In this document: positions 33,626-42,865 of the stretch, in pieces
Position numbering within the stretch: the stretch's first letter is position 1
Layout of the letters: every line of letters begins with the position of its first letter
From: RYN-230 sp963717125
Lineage (GTDB): Bacteria; Actinomycetota; Actinomycetes; Streptosporangiales; Streptosporangiaceae
NCBI GenBank assembly: GCA_963717125.1
Contig: CAVQVG010000019.1
Span: forward strand, 569,291 to 633,290
Length of the DNA: 64,000 nucleotides
Direction of reading: 5' to 3'
Notes under the pieces: model-generated
The model's input: the letters and a program-made list of their open reading frames with translations, nothing else
Told to the model about the DNA's origin: nothing
The model's database searches: none
Made by a program: the position numbers and the translations under genes

Positions 33626-35898
33626 TGCGCCACCCCCGGGCCGTCGTCGTGGCCGGACATCGCCTGGTGCAGCCGTTCGGCGGTGTAGGGCGGGTCGAGG
33701 TGGCGGACGCCGAACGGCGCGAGCGCGTCGGCGACCGCGCCGGCCATCACGGCCGGCGTACCGGTGGTGCCGGTCTCGCCGACGCCCTTGACACCGAGCG
33801 GGTTCAGCGGGGAGGGGACGCTGATGAACTCGCTGTGCAGCACCGGCGCCTCGACCGCGGACAGGATGCCGTAGGACAGGAAGCTGCCGGTCAGCAGCTG
33901 CCCGTCGGCGGAGTAGACGATCTGCTCGCTGACTGCCTCGGCGAATCCCTGCAGGGTGGCGCCTGCCACCTGGCCCTCGGCGATCAGCGGGTTGATGAGC
34001 GTCCCGGCGTCGTGCACGGCGACCAGCCGGCCCACCGACAGCACGCCCGTTTCCCTGTCGATGGTCACGGTGACCCCGTAGGCGCCGGAGGAGTACACCG
34101 GTGCGGCCAGCCTGAAGGTGGTGGTGGCGGCGAGTCCGCCGTCCGCGGCCAGCTCACCAGCCTCGATCCCGACATCGGGGCCGAGCAGCCGGCCAGCCCG
34201 CCACGCCACCTGCGCAGCCGGGACGCCGAACCGCTCCGCTGCCCGCTGCGCCGCTGCCTGCTTCAGCTCGGTGGCGGCGGCCACCAGCGCCGAGCCGCCG
34301 ACGATCGCCGACCGGCTGGCGAACGTGCCCACCCCCGGCGGCACCAGCGCGCTGTCGCCGTAGCGGATCTCCACCTGGTCCAGGCCGAGCCCGAGCGCGT
34401 CGGCGAGCAGCTGGGCGAACGCGGTCTGGTGACCCTGACCGTGCGGGGATGACCCGATCTGGGCGATCGCCCGCCCGTCGGGTGTCACCGACACGGCCGC
34501 GCTCTCCCAGAACCCCATGCCGGACATCTCGCAGAACACCACCAGGCCGACACCGGACACCTCGCCCCGGTCCCGGGCCTGCCGCTGCTCGGCCAGCGCG
34601 GTGCCGTAATCAAGCAGCTCGCAGCAGCGCCGTAGCAGCAGCGGGAAGTCACCGGAGTCGATCGTGGTGCCGATCGCCGTCTGGTACGGCAGGGCGGCGG
34701 GGCTGATCAGGTTCCGCTGCCGGATCTTGACCCGGTCCAGCCCCAGTTCGGCGGCGGCGAGGTCAGCCATCCGTTCGGCGATGTAGGCGCCTTCCGGCCG
34801 GCCCGCGCCCCGGTACGGCCCGGTGGGCACCTTATTGGTCGCCACCCCGAGCACTTCCACGTCGGCGGCGCCGGTGCCGTACACGCCGGTGACCAGCAGG
34901 CCGGCCAGTACCGGGGGGACCGTGCTGGGCGGGTACAGGTAGGCGCCGATGTCGGCGGTGAGCCGGACTCGCAGGGCAGCGAACCTGCCGTCGGCGTCGA
35001 CCGCCAGCTCGCAGTCGGCGCGGGCGCCGCGGCCCTGGTAGGCGGCGAGGAAGTTCTCCGACCTGGTCTCGATGGCCTTGACCGGGACACCCAGCCGCGC
35101 CGACGCGACGGCCGCCACGAACGCCTCCGGGGCGAGCACGCCCTTGCTGCCGAACGCGCCGCCGACGTCACCGACCACCACCCGGACCGAGTCCGGCGGG
35201 CGGCGCAGCACGGCCGCGAGCTGCATCCGGGGCCGGTGCGGGTCCTGTGCGGACGCGTACACGGTGAGCAGCCCGGTATCCGGGTCGTCCCAGGCCAGCA
35301 CGCCGCGCGGCTCCATCGGGGCGGCGGCCAGCCTGGGCAGTTCCAGCCGGGCCCGGACCACGTGCGCGGCCCGGGCGAACGCCCCAGCCACGTCACCGTT
35401 GCTGCGCTGCCAGCGGTAGAGCACGTTGCCGGGCACGTCCTCGTGGAGCAGCACCCGGCCGGTCACCGCGTCGTCCACCGCCACCACAGCGGGGAGTTCG
35501 TCGTAGTCCACTTCCACCAGTTCGGCGGCGTCGATCGCCTGCGCCAGAGTGTCCGCGACTACCGCCGCGACCGGCTCGCCCACGAACCGCACCCGGTCCC
35601 CCGCCAGGATCGGGATCGGCACGTCGGCGGCCTGCACGCCGTTCTCCTTCATGATCGGCAGGCTGCCGAGCCCGGCCAGGTCGGCGTGGGTCAACACGGC
35701 CCGGACGCCCGGCGCGGCGCGGGCAGCGGTCCCGTCGATGCCGCGCACCCGCGCATGCGCGAGCGGGGTGCGCACTGCCACCAGATGCAGCATCCCGGGC
35801 AGCACCAGGTCGTCCACGAACCGCCCGGCCCCGGTCAGCAGCCGCGCATCCTCGACCCGGCGGACCTCCTGCCCGGTCCACGCCCGCCCGCTGGTCAC
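33622..35898 (-). CDS. Molybdopterin-binding large subunit of a xanthine-oxidase-family hydroxylase (CoxL form II-like)
   Basis: 758 residues, a typical large subunit. Features are an N-terminal RRVEDARLLTGAGRFVDD, GDVGGAFGSKGVLAPEAF (molybdopterin contact), the active-site loop GPYRGAGRPEGAY, and VKGVGETGTTG near the end with the catalytic Glu. True form I CO dehydrogenases carry AYxCSFR in that loop. PYRGAGR marks form II, so the substrate is not CO but an aldehyde, N-heteroaromatic or acyl-CoA. It precedes the S and M subunits. In this cluster, oxidation of the aldehyde made by the neighbouring ThDP decarboxylase is the simplest role. Confidence 0.92.
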   Translation of the reverse strand: MTSGRAWTGQEVRRVEDARLLTGAGRFVDDLVLPGMLHLVAVRTPLAHARVRGIDGTAARAAPGVRAVLTHADLAGLGSLPIMKENGVQAADVPIPILAGDRVRFVGEPVAAVVADTLAQAIDAAELVEVDYDELPAVVAVDDAVTGRVLLHEDVPGNVLYRWQRSNGDVAGAFARAAHVVRARLELPRLAAAPMEPRGVLAWDDPDTGLLTVYASAQDPHRPRMQLAAVLRRPPDSVRVVVGDVGGAFGSKGVLAPEAFVAAVASARLGVPVKAIETRSENFLAAYQGRGARADCELAVDADGRFAALRVRLTADIGAYLYPPSTVPPVLAGLLVTGVYGTGAADVEVLGVATNKVPTGPYRGAGRPEGAYIAERMADLAAAELGLDRVKIRQRNLISPAALPYQTAIGTTIDSGDFPLLLRRCCELLDYGTALAEQRQARDRGEVSGVGLVVFCEMSGMGFWESAAVSVTPDGRAIAQIGSSPHGQGHQTAFAQLLADALGLGLDQVEIRYGDSALVPPGVGTFASRSAIVGGSALVAAATELKQAAAQRAAERFGVPAAQVAWRAGRLLGPDVGIEAGELAADGGLAATTTFRLAAPVYSSGAYGVTVTIDRETGVLSVGRLVAVHDAGTLINPLIAEGQVAGATLQGFAEAVSEQIVYSADGQLLTGSFLSYGILSAVEAPVLHSEFISVPSPLNPLGVKGVGETGTTGTPAVMAGAVADALAPFGVRHLDPPYTAERLHQAMSGHDDGPGVAQ

Positions 35899-37649
35899 GA
35901 CGGATCCACCTTCTGCCTGGCGATCTTCGCGGCAGGTACCGTCCCGGCGCTGGTCGCGAGCACCCCGCCGGACACGAACGTGCCGAGCAGGTTCCCCTCG
36001 GTCACCGGCACCAGCAGCACCGACGGGTACCGCTCGCTGTGGCGGATGGTGATCAGCGCCGCGTTCTGCCGGCTGACGTGCCCGACTGCGACACCGCGCA
36101 CCATGTCAGCCGGCGGCTCGTCGTCGGCTGCCTTGATCCGGACCCGCAGCCGCTGGCCGGGCCGGAGCCGGGCGGCAGCGGGCACGATCGGGATCTCGTA
36201 CCGGCGCACCTCGCCGGGCGTCACCGGCTCCCGGCGGTCATGATGGTGGTACGGCAGCCACGGAACCGACCGCGCCGGGTCCACGGCTGCCTGCGAGGCG
36301 CGCAGCCAGCCGCGGGTCAGCTCATCCGCCTGCCCGTCTGCGTCCTCGGCCGACACGGTGACGAAGAACAGCGCGTCGGTGTCGGTGGTCGAGGCATACA
36401 GGTGCAGCACCATCGGCCCGATGATCTCGGTGGTTTCCACCAGCGGCGGGGTGCGCCAGACCGCCTCGCCGTGGCCGAACGGGGAATCCTCGAACGAGGT
36501 GGCCTGGTCCCACGGCCAGCTGTCGTGCTCGCTCAGCAGGCCGCCCTGGTGCAGGTAGAACTCGGTCCACCTGGTCTGCGGCAGTGGCCACTCCGCCGCC
36601 TGCCGCCACTCGCCGGTGCCGGGCACGAACAGCCGCACCGGCGGCTCGGCCAGGAAACCGGTGTCGTTGCCGGCCAGCCAGTGGTCGAACCAGCGCAGCG
36701 CCTCGTGGTGCATCTGGTAGAACGGCCGGTCCAGGTACAGCGGCGGCCCGACCGCCAGCTTCTTCGGGCCCTGCCAGGCGCCGAAACTGCGGAACGAGGC
36801 CGGCAGGTGCAGGCCATGCAGCCCCCAGCAGGCACCGAAGTAGCCAGGCACGTCGGTGCGGCCGTAGTCCACCCGGCGCTCGGTGAACCATTCGGTCTCG
36901 GTGCGGGCGAGCACGATGTCGGTCACGAACGCGTTCGCACCATGCGGGTCGCGCAGGCAGGCCACGATCGGCGGCACGGCGGCGATCTCCTCGTCGGCCA
37001 GCGCCGCGGCGATCGCGGCAGCGTGCGCCTGCTCGCCGTGCCGGGCCCGGTACCAGCTTTCGTAACGCAGGCCGTCGAGCTTGTCCTTCCAGTGGGCCAG
37101 GAAGCGCCAGGAGAAAATGCCGCCGTGATAGAGGAAGTCACGGTAGAAGTCGGTGGCGCCGAACGGCGCGAAGATCGCCGCCAGCGACGGCGGGGCGAGC
37201 ATCGCGACCTGGATGTTCAGCCAGGCGAAGTAGGAAATGCCGAACAGGCCCGCCTTGCCGGTGGACCACGGCTGGGCGGCCAGCCACTCCACCGCGTCCG
37301 CCACGTCGCGGGCCTCCTGCGGCCCCATCGCCTGGAACAGCCCGGTGGACTTGCCGGTGCCGCGGACGTTGACGACCGCGTGCGCGTAGCCGCGCCGGGC
37401 GAAGAAGTACGGGTCGCCCGATTCCAGCCAGCCGCGCTGCACGCTGAACCCGGTGGGGAGCATCGGCTCGGCCTGGAACTCGTTGTTGTAGGGGTGGAAG
37501 CCGGCGATGACGGGCACCCGCTCGCTGGTGTCCGGCCGGAAGATGTCGCCCACCAGCACGGTGCCGTCCGGCAGCGGGATCGCCGCGTCCCGGTCGACCG
37601 TGACGGCGTACCGCCGCGGCGAGGTGGCCCAGTCGCGCCCGAACACCAT
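35895..37649 (-). CDS. CocE/NonD-family hydrolase (S15-type esterase/peptidase)
   Basis: 584 residues. The N-terminal alpha/beta-hydrolase domain contains IPLPDGTVLVGDIFRPD, RGYAHAVVNVRGTGKSTG and the nucleophile motif GLFGISYFAWLN. The usual family pattern is GxSYxG; here the last Gly is Ala. A helical cap and a C-terminal jelly-roll (LRPGQRLRVRIKAADDEPPA) complete the CocE architecture. Such enzymes cleave esters or acyl-amides, including benzoyl esters in cocaine esterase. The stop overlaps the CoxL start by four bases, and the start overlaps the ThDP enzyme stop in TGATG. It may release an aromatic acid or alcohol from the imported ester. Confidence 0.88.
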   Translation of the reverse strand: MVFGRDWATSPRRYAVTVDRDAAIPLPDGTVLVGDIFRPDTSERVPVIAGFHPYNNEFQAEPMLPTGFSVQRGWLESGDPYFFARRGYAHAVVNVRGTGKSTGLFQAMGPQEARDVADAVEWLAAQPWSTGKAGLFGISYFAWLNIQVAMLAPPSLAAIFAPFGATDFYRDFLYHGGIFSWRFLAHWKDKLDGLRYESWYRARHGEQAHAAAIAAALADEEIAAVPPIVACLRDPHGANAFVTDIVLARTETEWFTERRVDYGRTDVPGYFGACWGLHGLHLPASFRSFGAWQGPKKLAVGPPLYLDRPFYQMHHEALRWFDHWLAGNDTGFLAEPPVRLFVPGTGEWRQAAEWPLPQTRWTEFYLHQGGLLSEHDSWPWDQATSFEDSPFGHGEAVWRTPPLVETTEIIGPMVLHLYASTTDTDALFFVTVSAEDADGQADELTRGWLRASQAAVDPARSVPWLPYHHHDRREPVTPGEVRRYEIPIVPAAARLRPGQRLRVRIKAADDEPPADMVRGVAVGHVSRQNAALITIRHSERYPSVLLVPVTEGNLLGTFVSGGVLATSAGTVPAAKIARQKVDPS

Positions 37650-39331
37650 CAGGGCCGCACCTCCGCGACCGGCACGCCGATGACGTGCACCCCGCCGTCG
37701 TCCAGGGCCTCCTTGACCGCGGCGGCGACCTGGCCCCGCTCGGCGGCCATCACCCCGGCGGCGCCGTAGCCGATCGCCACCAGCGAGTGGTCGATGGCCG
37801 GCAGCCGGGTGCCGGGATGCTCCCGCGGGTCGTACGGCACCCCCAGATACCCCTCGATGGCCCGCTTCACCGCCAGGTAGCCGCCGTTGTCCAGGACCAG
37901 CACCACCAGCGACGCCTGCTCCCGCACCGCCGTCCAGATCGCCTGCACGCTGAAGTGGTAGCTGCCGTCACCCACGACGGCGATCACCGGCCGGTCCGGG
38001 CGGCCCAGGCTGGCACCGACCGCGGCCGGGACACCCCAGCCGAGCGCGCCGCCGGAACTGCGCAGCATCACCTGGCCGTCGCCGAGTTCGAGGTGGCGCA
38101 GCAGCCGGGTGGACGAGCGGACTCCCTCGTTGACGACGATCGCGCCCGGTGGCAGCACCTGGCTGAGCTCGGCCGCGACCACCGGCACCGGCAGCGGCGT
38201 GCCTTCTGCCTCGCGTTCGGCCTGGCGGGCCTGCTCCCGGGCGGCCCGCAAGGTGGCCAGCCGGCCGGTCCGGGCGTCCGCCATCGCCGGGTCGACCGCC
38301 CGGTCCAGATGCGGCGCGAGCGCGCGCAGGGCCGCGGCCGGGCTGGCGACGATCCCGGCCGCGGTCGGCGCCTCCCGGCCCACCTGGGCCGGGTCCGGAT
38401 GGATGTGCACGAGCTGGGCGCCTTCGGGCAGCCGCGGATGGCGGGCCGCTGAGAACGGGTAGAAGACCCGGGCGCCGACCGCGACCACCAGGTCGCAGCC
38501 GTCGAGCACCGCCGGGTCCTCGCCATACAGGCCGAGGAACCGGGGATCGGCGGTGGGGAATGGCAGGTCCGCCAGGTCGGTGAAGTCGGTGCAGATCAGC
38601 GGGCAGGCGAGCTTGTCCGCCAGCGTCCGCAGTTCTGGCACGCACTCACGCGCGGCGCTGCCCGCAACGATCACCGGCCACCGGGCGGCGGCCATCCCGG
38701 CCGCCACGGCGGCGCAGGTGGCTGGCTCCGGGACGCTGCCACCGCCCGCCTGCCCGGCCGGCCAGGCCCGGTCGGTCCACAGCCCGCGGTTGGCCAGCGG
38801 CGGCTCCGGCGCGTCGCCTGGCACCGGCCCGCGCAGGAAGTCCTCGGGCACCGCCAGGTAGGTCGGCCCCACCGGGGCGGTCATCGCCACATGCAGCGCC
38901 CGCCACAGGTCGCTGCCCAGTTCGGCGGCGGACAGGGTCTGGTGCGCCCACTTGGTGAACGGCCGCACCACGTCCGGCAGATGCGGATGCGCGCAGAACC
39001 CGTCCTCGCTCAGCACCGTGCGGTCCTTGTGCCCGGCGGTCACCACCACCGGCGAGTAGTCCCGGTAGGCGTTGTAGATCTGGCTGGCGCCGTTGAGGGT
39101 GCCGACCGTGGTGTGCAGGCCGACCACGCCCGGCCGGCCGGTGACCCGGGCGTAGCCGTCCGCCATCGACACCACCGCGCCCTCGTGCAGGCCGAGCACA
39201 TACCGCAGATCCCCGCCGGCCCGCAGCGCCTCCAGCAGCGACGCCTCGGTGGAGCCGGGCAGCCCGAAGATGGTGTCCACGCCGATCCCGGCCAGCACGC
39301 CGGTGAACACCTCGGCCCCGGTCCGGGTCAC
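37649..39331 (-). CDS. ThDP-dependent decarboxylase, benzoylformate-decarboxylase-like
   Basis: 560 residues with three ThDP-enzyme domains. The N-terminal domain has FGLPGSTEASLL (Ser equivalent to BFDC Ser26), the ThDP-activating Glu in GLHEGAVVSMADGYARVTG, and GLHTTVGTLNGA (His equivalent to BFDC His70). The C-terminal domain has the diphosphate motif VVGDGSYHFSVQAIW followed by LVVLVLDNGGY. The second BFDC active-site His (His281) seems replaced: the matching segment reads VFYPFSAARHP. Family knowledge predicts decarboxylation of a 2-oxo acid to an aldehyde, or carboligation. It adjoins the Liv importer on one side and the CocE-like esterase on the other. The substrate is inferred to be aromatic. 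Confidence 0.85.
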   Translation of the reverse strand: MTRTGAEVFTGVLAGIGVDTIFGLPGSTEASLLEALRAGGDLRYVLGLHEGAVVSMADGYARVTGRPGVVGLHTTVGTLNGASQIYNAYRDYSPVVVTAGHKDRTVLSEDGFCAHPHLPDVVRPFTKWAHQTLSAAELGSDLWRALHVAMTAPVGPTYLAVPEDFLRGPVPGDAPEPPLANRGLWTDRAWPAGQAGGGSVPEPATCAAVAAGMAAARWPVIVAGSAARECVPELRTLADKLACPLICTDFTDLADLPFPTADPRFLGLYGEDPAVLDGCDLVVAVGARVFYPFSAARHPRLPEGAQLVHIHPDPAQVGREAPTAAGIVASPAAALRALAPHLDRAVDPAMADARTGRLATLRAAREQARQAEREAEGTPLPVPVVAAELSQVLPPGAIVVNEGVRSSTRLLRHLELGDGQVMLRSSGGALGWGVPAAVGASLGRPDRPVIAVVGDGSYHFSVQAIWTAVREQASLVVLVLDNGGYLAVKRAIEGYLGVPYDPREHPGTRLPAIDHSLVAIGYGAAGVMAAERGQVAAAVKEALDDGGVHVIGVPVAEVRP

Positions 39332-40107
39332 GACTCCGTCACCTCCGCCTCCTTGACCGGCTGGCTCGCTCGCCCGCCGAGGAACACCTCCGCCATCTCG
39401 CCGCTCGCGAGCACCTCGGCGGCCGGCGCGGACATCGCCACCCGCCCCTGGACCAGCACCGACGCGGTGTCCGCGAGCCGCAGCGCAGCTTGCGCCTTCT
39501 GCTCCACGAGCAGCACCGCGTGCCCGTGGTCGGCCAGCGCGCGCACCTGATCGGTCAGCACCGCGTCGGTGAGGGTGGGGGACAGCCCGGCCGTCGGCTC
39601 GTCCAGGACCAGGACCCGGGGTGAGAGCATCAGCGCCCGGGCGATCGCGGTCATCTTCCGCTCGCCGCCGCTCATCGTGCCGACGTAGCGGTTCAGCTTG
39701 CTGGCCAGCGCCGGGAAGATCTCCAGCACCTCGGCCATCCGGGCGGATCGATCCGTCTTGCCGAGCAGGTAGCCGCCCATCCGCAGGTTCTCCGCGACCT
39801 TCAGGGTGTCGAAGACGTCGTCTACCTGCGGTACGTAGCCGATGCCGCGCCGCGCCAGCTGGTCCAGCGGCCGGCCGGTGATATCGGCGCCGTCGGCGAG
39901 CACGTGGCCGCTCATCACCCGGGCCAGGCCGAGGATCGCCTTGAGCAGGGTGCTCTTGCCCGCCCCGTTCGGCCCCACCACGGCGACCAGCTGGCCGGTC
40001 CTGACTTCGAGGTCGACCCCCCGGATCACCGGGATGTCGCCATAGCCGGCCACCAGTTCGCGCACGGCGAGCGCCGGCGCCTCCGGTCCCGCGTCAGCCG
40101 ACGACAT
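39328..40107 (-). CDS. livF: Branched-chain amino-acid-type ABC transporter ATPase (LivF)
   Basis: 259 residues. Walker A is VGPNGAGKSTLLKAI, the signature is GTMSGGERKMTAIARALM, and Walker B is RVLVLDEPTAGLSP. The H-loop region reads AVLLVEQKAQAAL. The presence of GYVPQVDDVFDTLKVAENL and short length match LivF rather than LivG. It overlaps the start of the upstream LivM-LivG gene by 14 bases and the ThDP gene by four. It would pair with the ATPase domain fused to LivM to drive import. Confidence 0.93.
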   Translation of the reverse strand: MSSADAGPEAPALAVRELVAGYGDIPVIRGVDLEVRTGQLVAVVGPNGAGKSTLLKAILGLARVMSGHVLADGADITGRPLDQLARRGIGYVPQVDDVFDTLKVAENLRMGGYLLGKTDRSARMAEVLEIFPALASKLNRYVGTMSGGERKMTAIARALMLSPRVLVLDEPTAGLSPTLTDAVLTDQVRALADHGHAVLLVEQKAQAALRLADTASVLVQGRVAMSAPAAEVLASGEMAEVFLGGRASQPVKEAEVTES

Positions 40108-41923
40108 AGGCGTCCTGCACCTCCTTCCGGGTGCGCAGCTCGGCCATCCGGCCCTCGGAGATAACCTTGCCCTGCGCCATCACCACCACCCGTTCGCACA
40201 GGCGCTCAACCGCTCGCAGCTCGTGCTCGACCAGCAGGATGGACATGCCGGCGGCGGCCAGCTCGCGGCACGCCGCCTCCAGCCGTTCCGCCAGCGCGGG
40301 CGCGAGGCCGGCCATCGGCTCGTCCAGCAGCAGCAGCCGGGGCCCGGTCATCAGTGCCCGCATCACCTCCAGCATGCGCTTCTGGCCGCCGCTCAGCCGG
40401 CCCGCCCGCTCGTTGGCCTGCCCGGCCATCCCGAACAGGGTCAGCAGGCCACGGGCCCGCTCGACCAGGGCGTCCTCATCGCCGCCCCACAGCCACCGGC
40501 CGGCCGCCACCCCGGCGGCGGACTCTCCGCGCTGGTGGGGGGCGGCGACCAGCAGGTTCTCGATGGTGGTGAGCGCGCGGAACTCCCGGGGCAGCTGGAA
40601 GGTGCGGACGATGCCCAGCCGGGCGCGGCGGTGGGCGGGCAGGTGGCCGAGGGCCCGGCCGCCGAAGCTGATGGTGCCCGCGTCCAGCTGGATGAAGCCG
40701 CTGATCAGGCCGAGGACGGTGGATTTGCCGGCCCCGTTCGGCCCGATCAGTCCGGTGATGCTGCCGGCGGCCATCGTGAAGCTCACCCCGTCCACGGCGT
40801 GGACGCCCCCGTAGTGCTTGGCCAGCCCGTCCAGCGCGAGGACGGGCGGGGCCTGCGCGTCAGCCGCCGACGGTTGACGCGCAGGCGGTTTGCGGCCGGA
40901 AACGGCTGTGACAGCAGCCCTTTCTGACCACGAACGGGCGAGCGCGGCGAGATCGACGCTGGCGGCGGCCGGGCCAGGATCGGTGGCGGGAGCTGGTTTG
41001 ACCCGGTACCGGGGACGGCGTTCCGGGATCAGGCCCCGTGGCCGGGTGAACACGAAGATGATGGTGAGCAGCCCGAGGATGATCCAGCCGAGGTCGCTGG
41101 TCAGTTGCGGCGCGCTCTTGATCTGCGGCAGGTACTGGACGCCCTGCAGGATCAGCACCGGCACGATCGCGGTGCCGAGCAGCACTCCGGCGTCGTTCCC
41201 CAGGCCGCCCACGATGATGGCGGTGAGCAGGGCCAGCGTCTCCACATACTGCCAGGACGACGGGGACCAGCCGCCGATGAAGCCGGCCAGCAGTGCCCCG
41301 CTCAGCCCGGCGTAGACCCCGCCGACCACCTGCACCACGAGCCGCAGGCCAACCACGTTCTTGCCGACCGCGGTCGCGGCGTCCTCGTCCTCCCGCACCG
41401 CCCGCAGCACCCGGCCGAACGGCCCGGTGGTGAACCGCCGCAGCGCCAGGTAGGCGAGCACGCAGACCACGCCCACCAGCGCCACGTAGTACCAGCCCCG
41501 AGTGGCCGGATTCACCGACGCGAGCGGGTTCGGGATCAGGCTGAGCCCGGCGTTGCCGTCGAACAGCCCGGTGTCGGCGCCGATCACGGTGGTGGCCAGG
41601 ATCGAGATGACCAGCATGACCATCGCCTGGTAGTCGGCCCGCAGCCGTTTCAGGCCGGTGATGCCGATGAGGCCGCCGAGCACCCCGCAGATCAGCGCGG
41701 CAAGCAATATGGCTACTGCGACCGGCAGCCTGCCGCCGATGATGTACTGCTGGAATCCGCCAGAGGCGGCCGGCGGGCCGAGGGTGAACACGGCGTAGAA
41801 GTAGGCGCCGGCCGCGACCAGCACGATGTAGGCGAAATTGGCGACGCCGGCCACGCCGAACTCCAGGTTCAGTCCCCACGCCGCGAGCAGGTCGGTGCCC
41901 AGGTAGACGAGCAGGACCACCAC
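40094..41923 (-). CDS. Fused LivM permease - LivG ATPase of a branched-chain-type ABC importer
   Basis: 609 residues. Residues 1-300 are a LivM-like permease with about eight hydrophobic segments and the EAA-like loop FGRVLRAVREDEDAATAVGK. A hydrophilic linker spans about 300-355. The LivG-type ATPase follows: Walker A IGPNGAGKSTVLGLI, signature GRLSGGQKRMLEVMRALM, and Walker B RLLLLDEPMAGLAPAL. The LivG-specific VRTFQLPREFRALTTIENLL is also present. LivM-LivG fusions occur in actinobacteria but separate genes are usual elsewhere. It lies between LivH and LivF, so the importer is complete: two permeases, two ATPases and one binding protein. Confidence 0.92.
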   Translation of the reverse strand: MVVLLVYLGTDLLAAWGLNLEFGVAGVANFAYIVLVAAGAYFYAVFTLGPPAASGGFQQYIIGGRLPVAVAILLAALICGVLGGLIGITGLKRLRADYQAMVMLVISILATTVIGADTGLFDGNAGLSLIPNPLASVNPATRGWYYVALVGVVCVLAYLALRRFTTGPFGRVLRAVREDEDAATAVGKNVVGLRLVVQVVGGVYAGLSGALLAGFIGGWSPSSWQYVETLALLTAIIVGGLGNDAGVLLGTAIVPVLILQGVQYLPQIKSAPQLTSDLGWIILGLLTIIFVFTRPRGLIPERRPRYRVKPAPATDPGPAAASVDLAALARSWSERAAVTAVSGRKPPARQPSAADAQAPPVLALDGLAKHYGGVHAVDGVSFTMAAGSITGLIGPNGAGKSTVLGLISGFIQLDAGTISFGGRALGHLPAHRRARLGIVRTFQLPREFRALTTIENLLVAAPHQRGESAAGVAAGRWLWGGDEDALVERARGLLTLFGMAGQANERAGRLSGGQKRMLEVMRALMTGPRLLLLDEPMAGLAPALAERLEAACRELAAAGMSILLVEHELRAVERLCERVVVMAQGKVISEGRMAELRTRKEVQDAYVVG

Positions 41924-41974
41924 GTAGTAGTCGATCGCGCTGATCGGGCAGCCTCCTTCCGCTGGGCCGGGTCC

Positions 41975-42865
41975 TCAGCCGGCCAGCCGCCGGGCGCTGG
42001 CCGTGCCGGCCGAGAACAGGCCCCGGGGACGGATCAGCAGCATGAGGATGAGCAGGCCGAACGCGTAGACGTCCTGGTAAGCGGGGCTGGAGTAGGCCGC
42101 GGCCACCTGCGTTCCCACCCCGACCACCAGCCCGCCGAGCATGGCCCCGTACGGCTGGCCGATCCCGCCCAGCACCGCCGCCGCGATCATGTAGATCAGG
42201 AACGTCGGCCCCAGCGTGAAGTCGAACGTGACCGTGGTGATCGCCAGCGCCACCCCGGCCGCCCCGCACAGCGCCCCGGAGATCAGCCAGGTCACGTCGA
42301 TGATCCGGTCCGTCCGGATGCCGCACGCGCGGGCCACCACCGGGTTCGCCGAGGTGGCCCGCATGGCCCGGCCGAGCTGGGTGCCGGTGAGTAGCAGGTG
42401 CAGAGCGAACATGAGCACCACCGCGATGGCGACGATGATCAGCTGGGTGATGGTCAGCACCAGGCCGGCCGCATGGATGGTGCTGCCCGCCTGCTGGCCG
42501 TAGGAGACGGTATCCGGCCCGGCGATGGCGACGATGCAGTACTGGATGATGATCCCGGCCGAAACGGTGACGATCACCACCCCGACGAACCCGGTGCCGC
42601 GCCGCCGCAGCGGGGCGAGCAGCAGCCGGTTCAGCAGCACCGACGCCAGTGCGATCCCCATCGCGGCGATGGCTAGCGCCGCCCAGACTCCGACGCCCAC
42701 CGTGAGCAGCGCGTAGCCGAGGTAGGCGGCCAGGGTCATCAGGGCGCCGTAGGTGATGTTTAGCACGTTGCTGATGCCGAACTGAACCGTGAACCCCACG
42801 GCGCCCAGCGCGACGACCGCTCCGGCTGCGATGCCGAAGCCCACCGCCTCGATGAAGACGTTCAT
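41975..42865 (-). CDS. livH: Branched-chain amino-acid-type ABC transporter permease (LivH)
   Basis: 296 residues, about eight transmembrane segments. The N-terminus GFGIAAGAVVALGAVGFTVQ with FGISNVLNITYGALMTLAAY is the LivH signature region. The cytoplasmic loop GRAMRATSANPVVARACGIR contacts the ATPases, and the end GLLILMLLIRPRGLFS is typical. The start ATG overlaps the last base of the LivK stop. It forms the membrane channel with the LivM half of the downstream fusion protein. Confidence 0.93.
   Translation of the reverse strand: MNVFIEAVGFGIAAGAVVALGAVGFTVQFGISNVLNITYGALMTLAAYLGYALLTVGVGVWAALAIAAMGIALASVLLNRLLLAPLRRRGTGFVGVVIVTVSAGIIIQYCIVAIAGPDTVSYGQQAGSTIHAAGLVLTITQLIIVAIAVVLMFALHLLLTGTQLGRAMRATSANPVVARACGIRTDRIIDVTWLISGALCGAAGVALAITTVTFDFTLGPTFLIYMIAAAVLGGIGQPYGAMLGGLVVGVGTQVAAAYSSPAYQDVYAFGLLILMLLIRPRGLFSAGTASARRLAG

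Noticed and set aside
33622..35898. Reading the molybdenum enzyme as a carbon monoxide dehydrogenase
   Set aside because: The active-site loop is PYRGAGR (form II), not the AYxCSFR of CO-oxidising enzymes.
36039..37769. 576-residue plus-strand open frame opposite the CocE and ThDP genes
   Set aside because: It is the high-GC antisense shadow of two well-supported genes; its translation has no motif.
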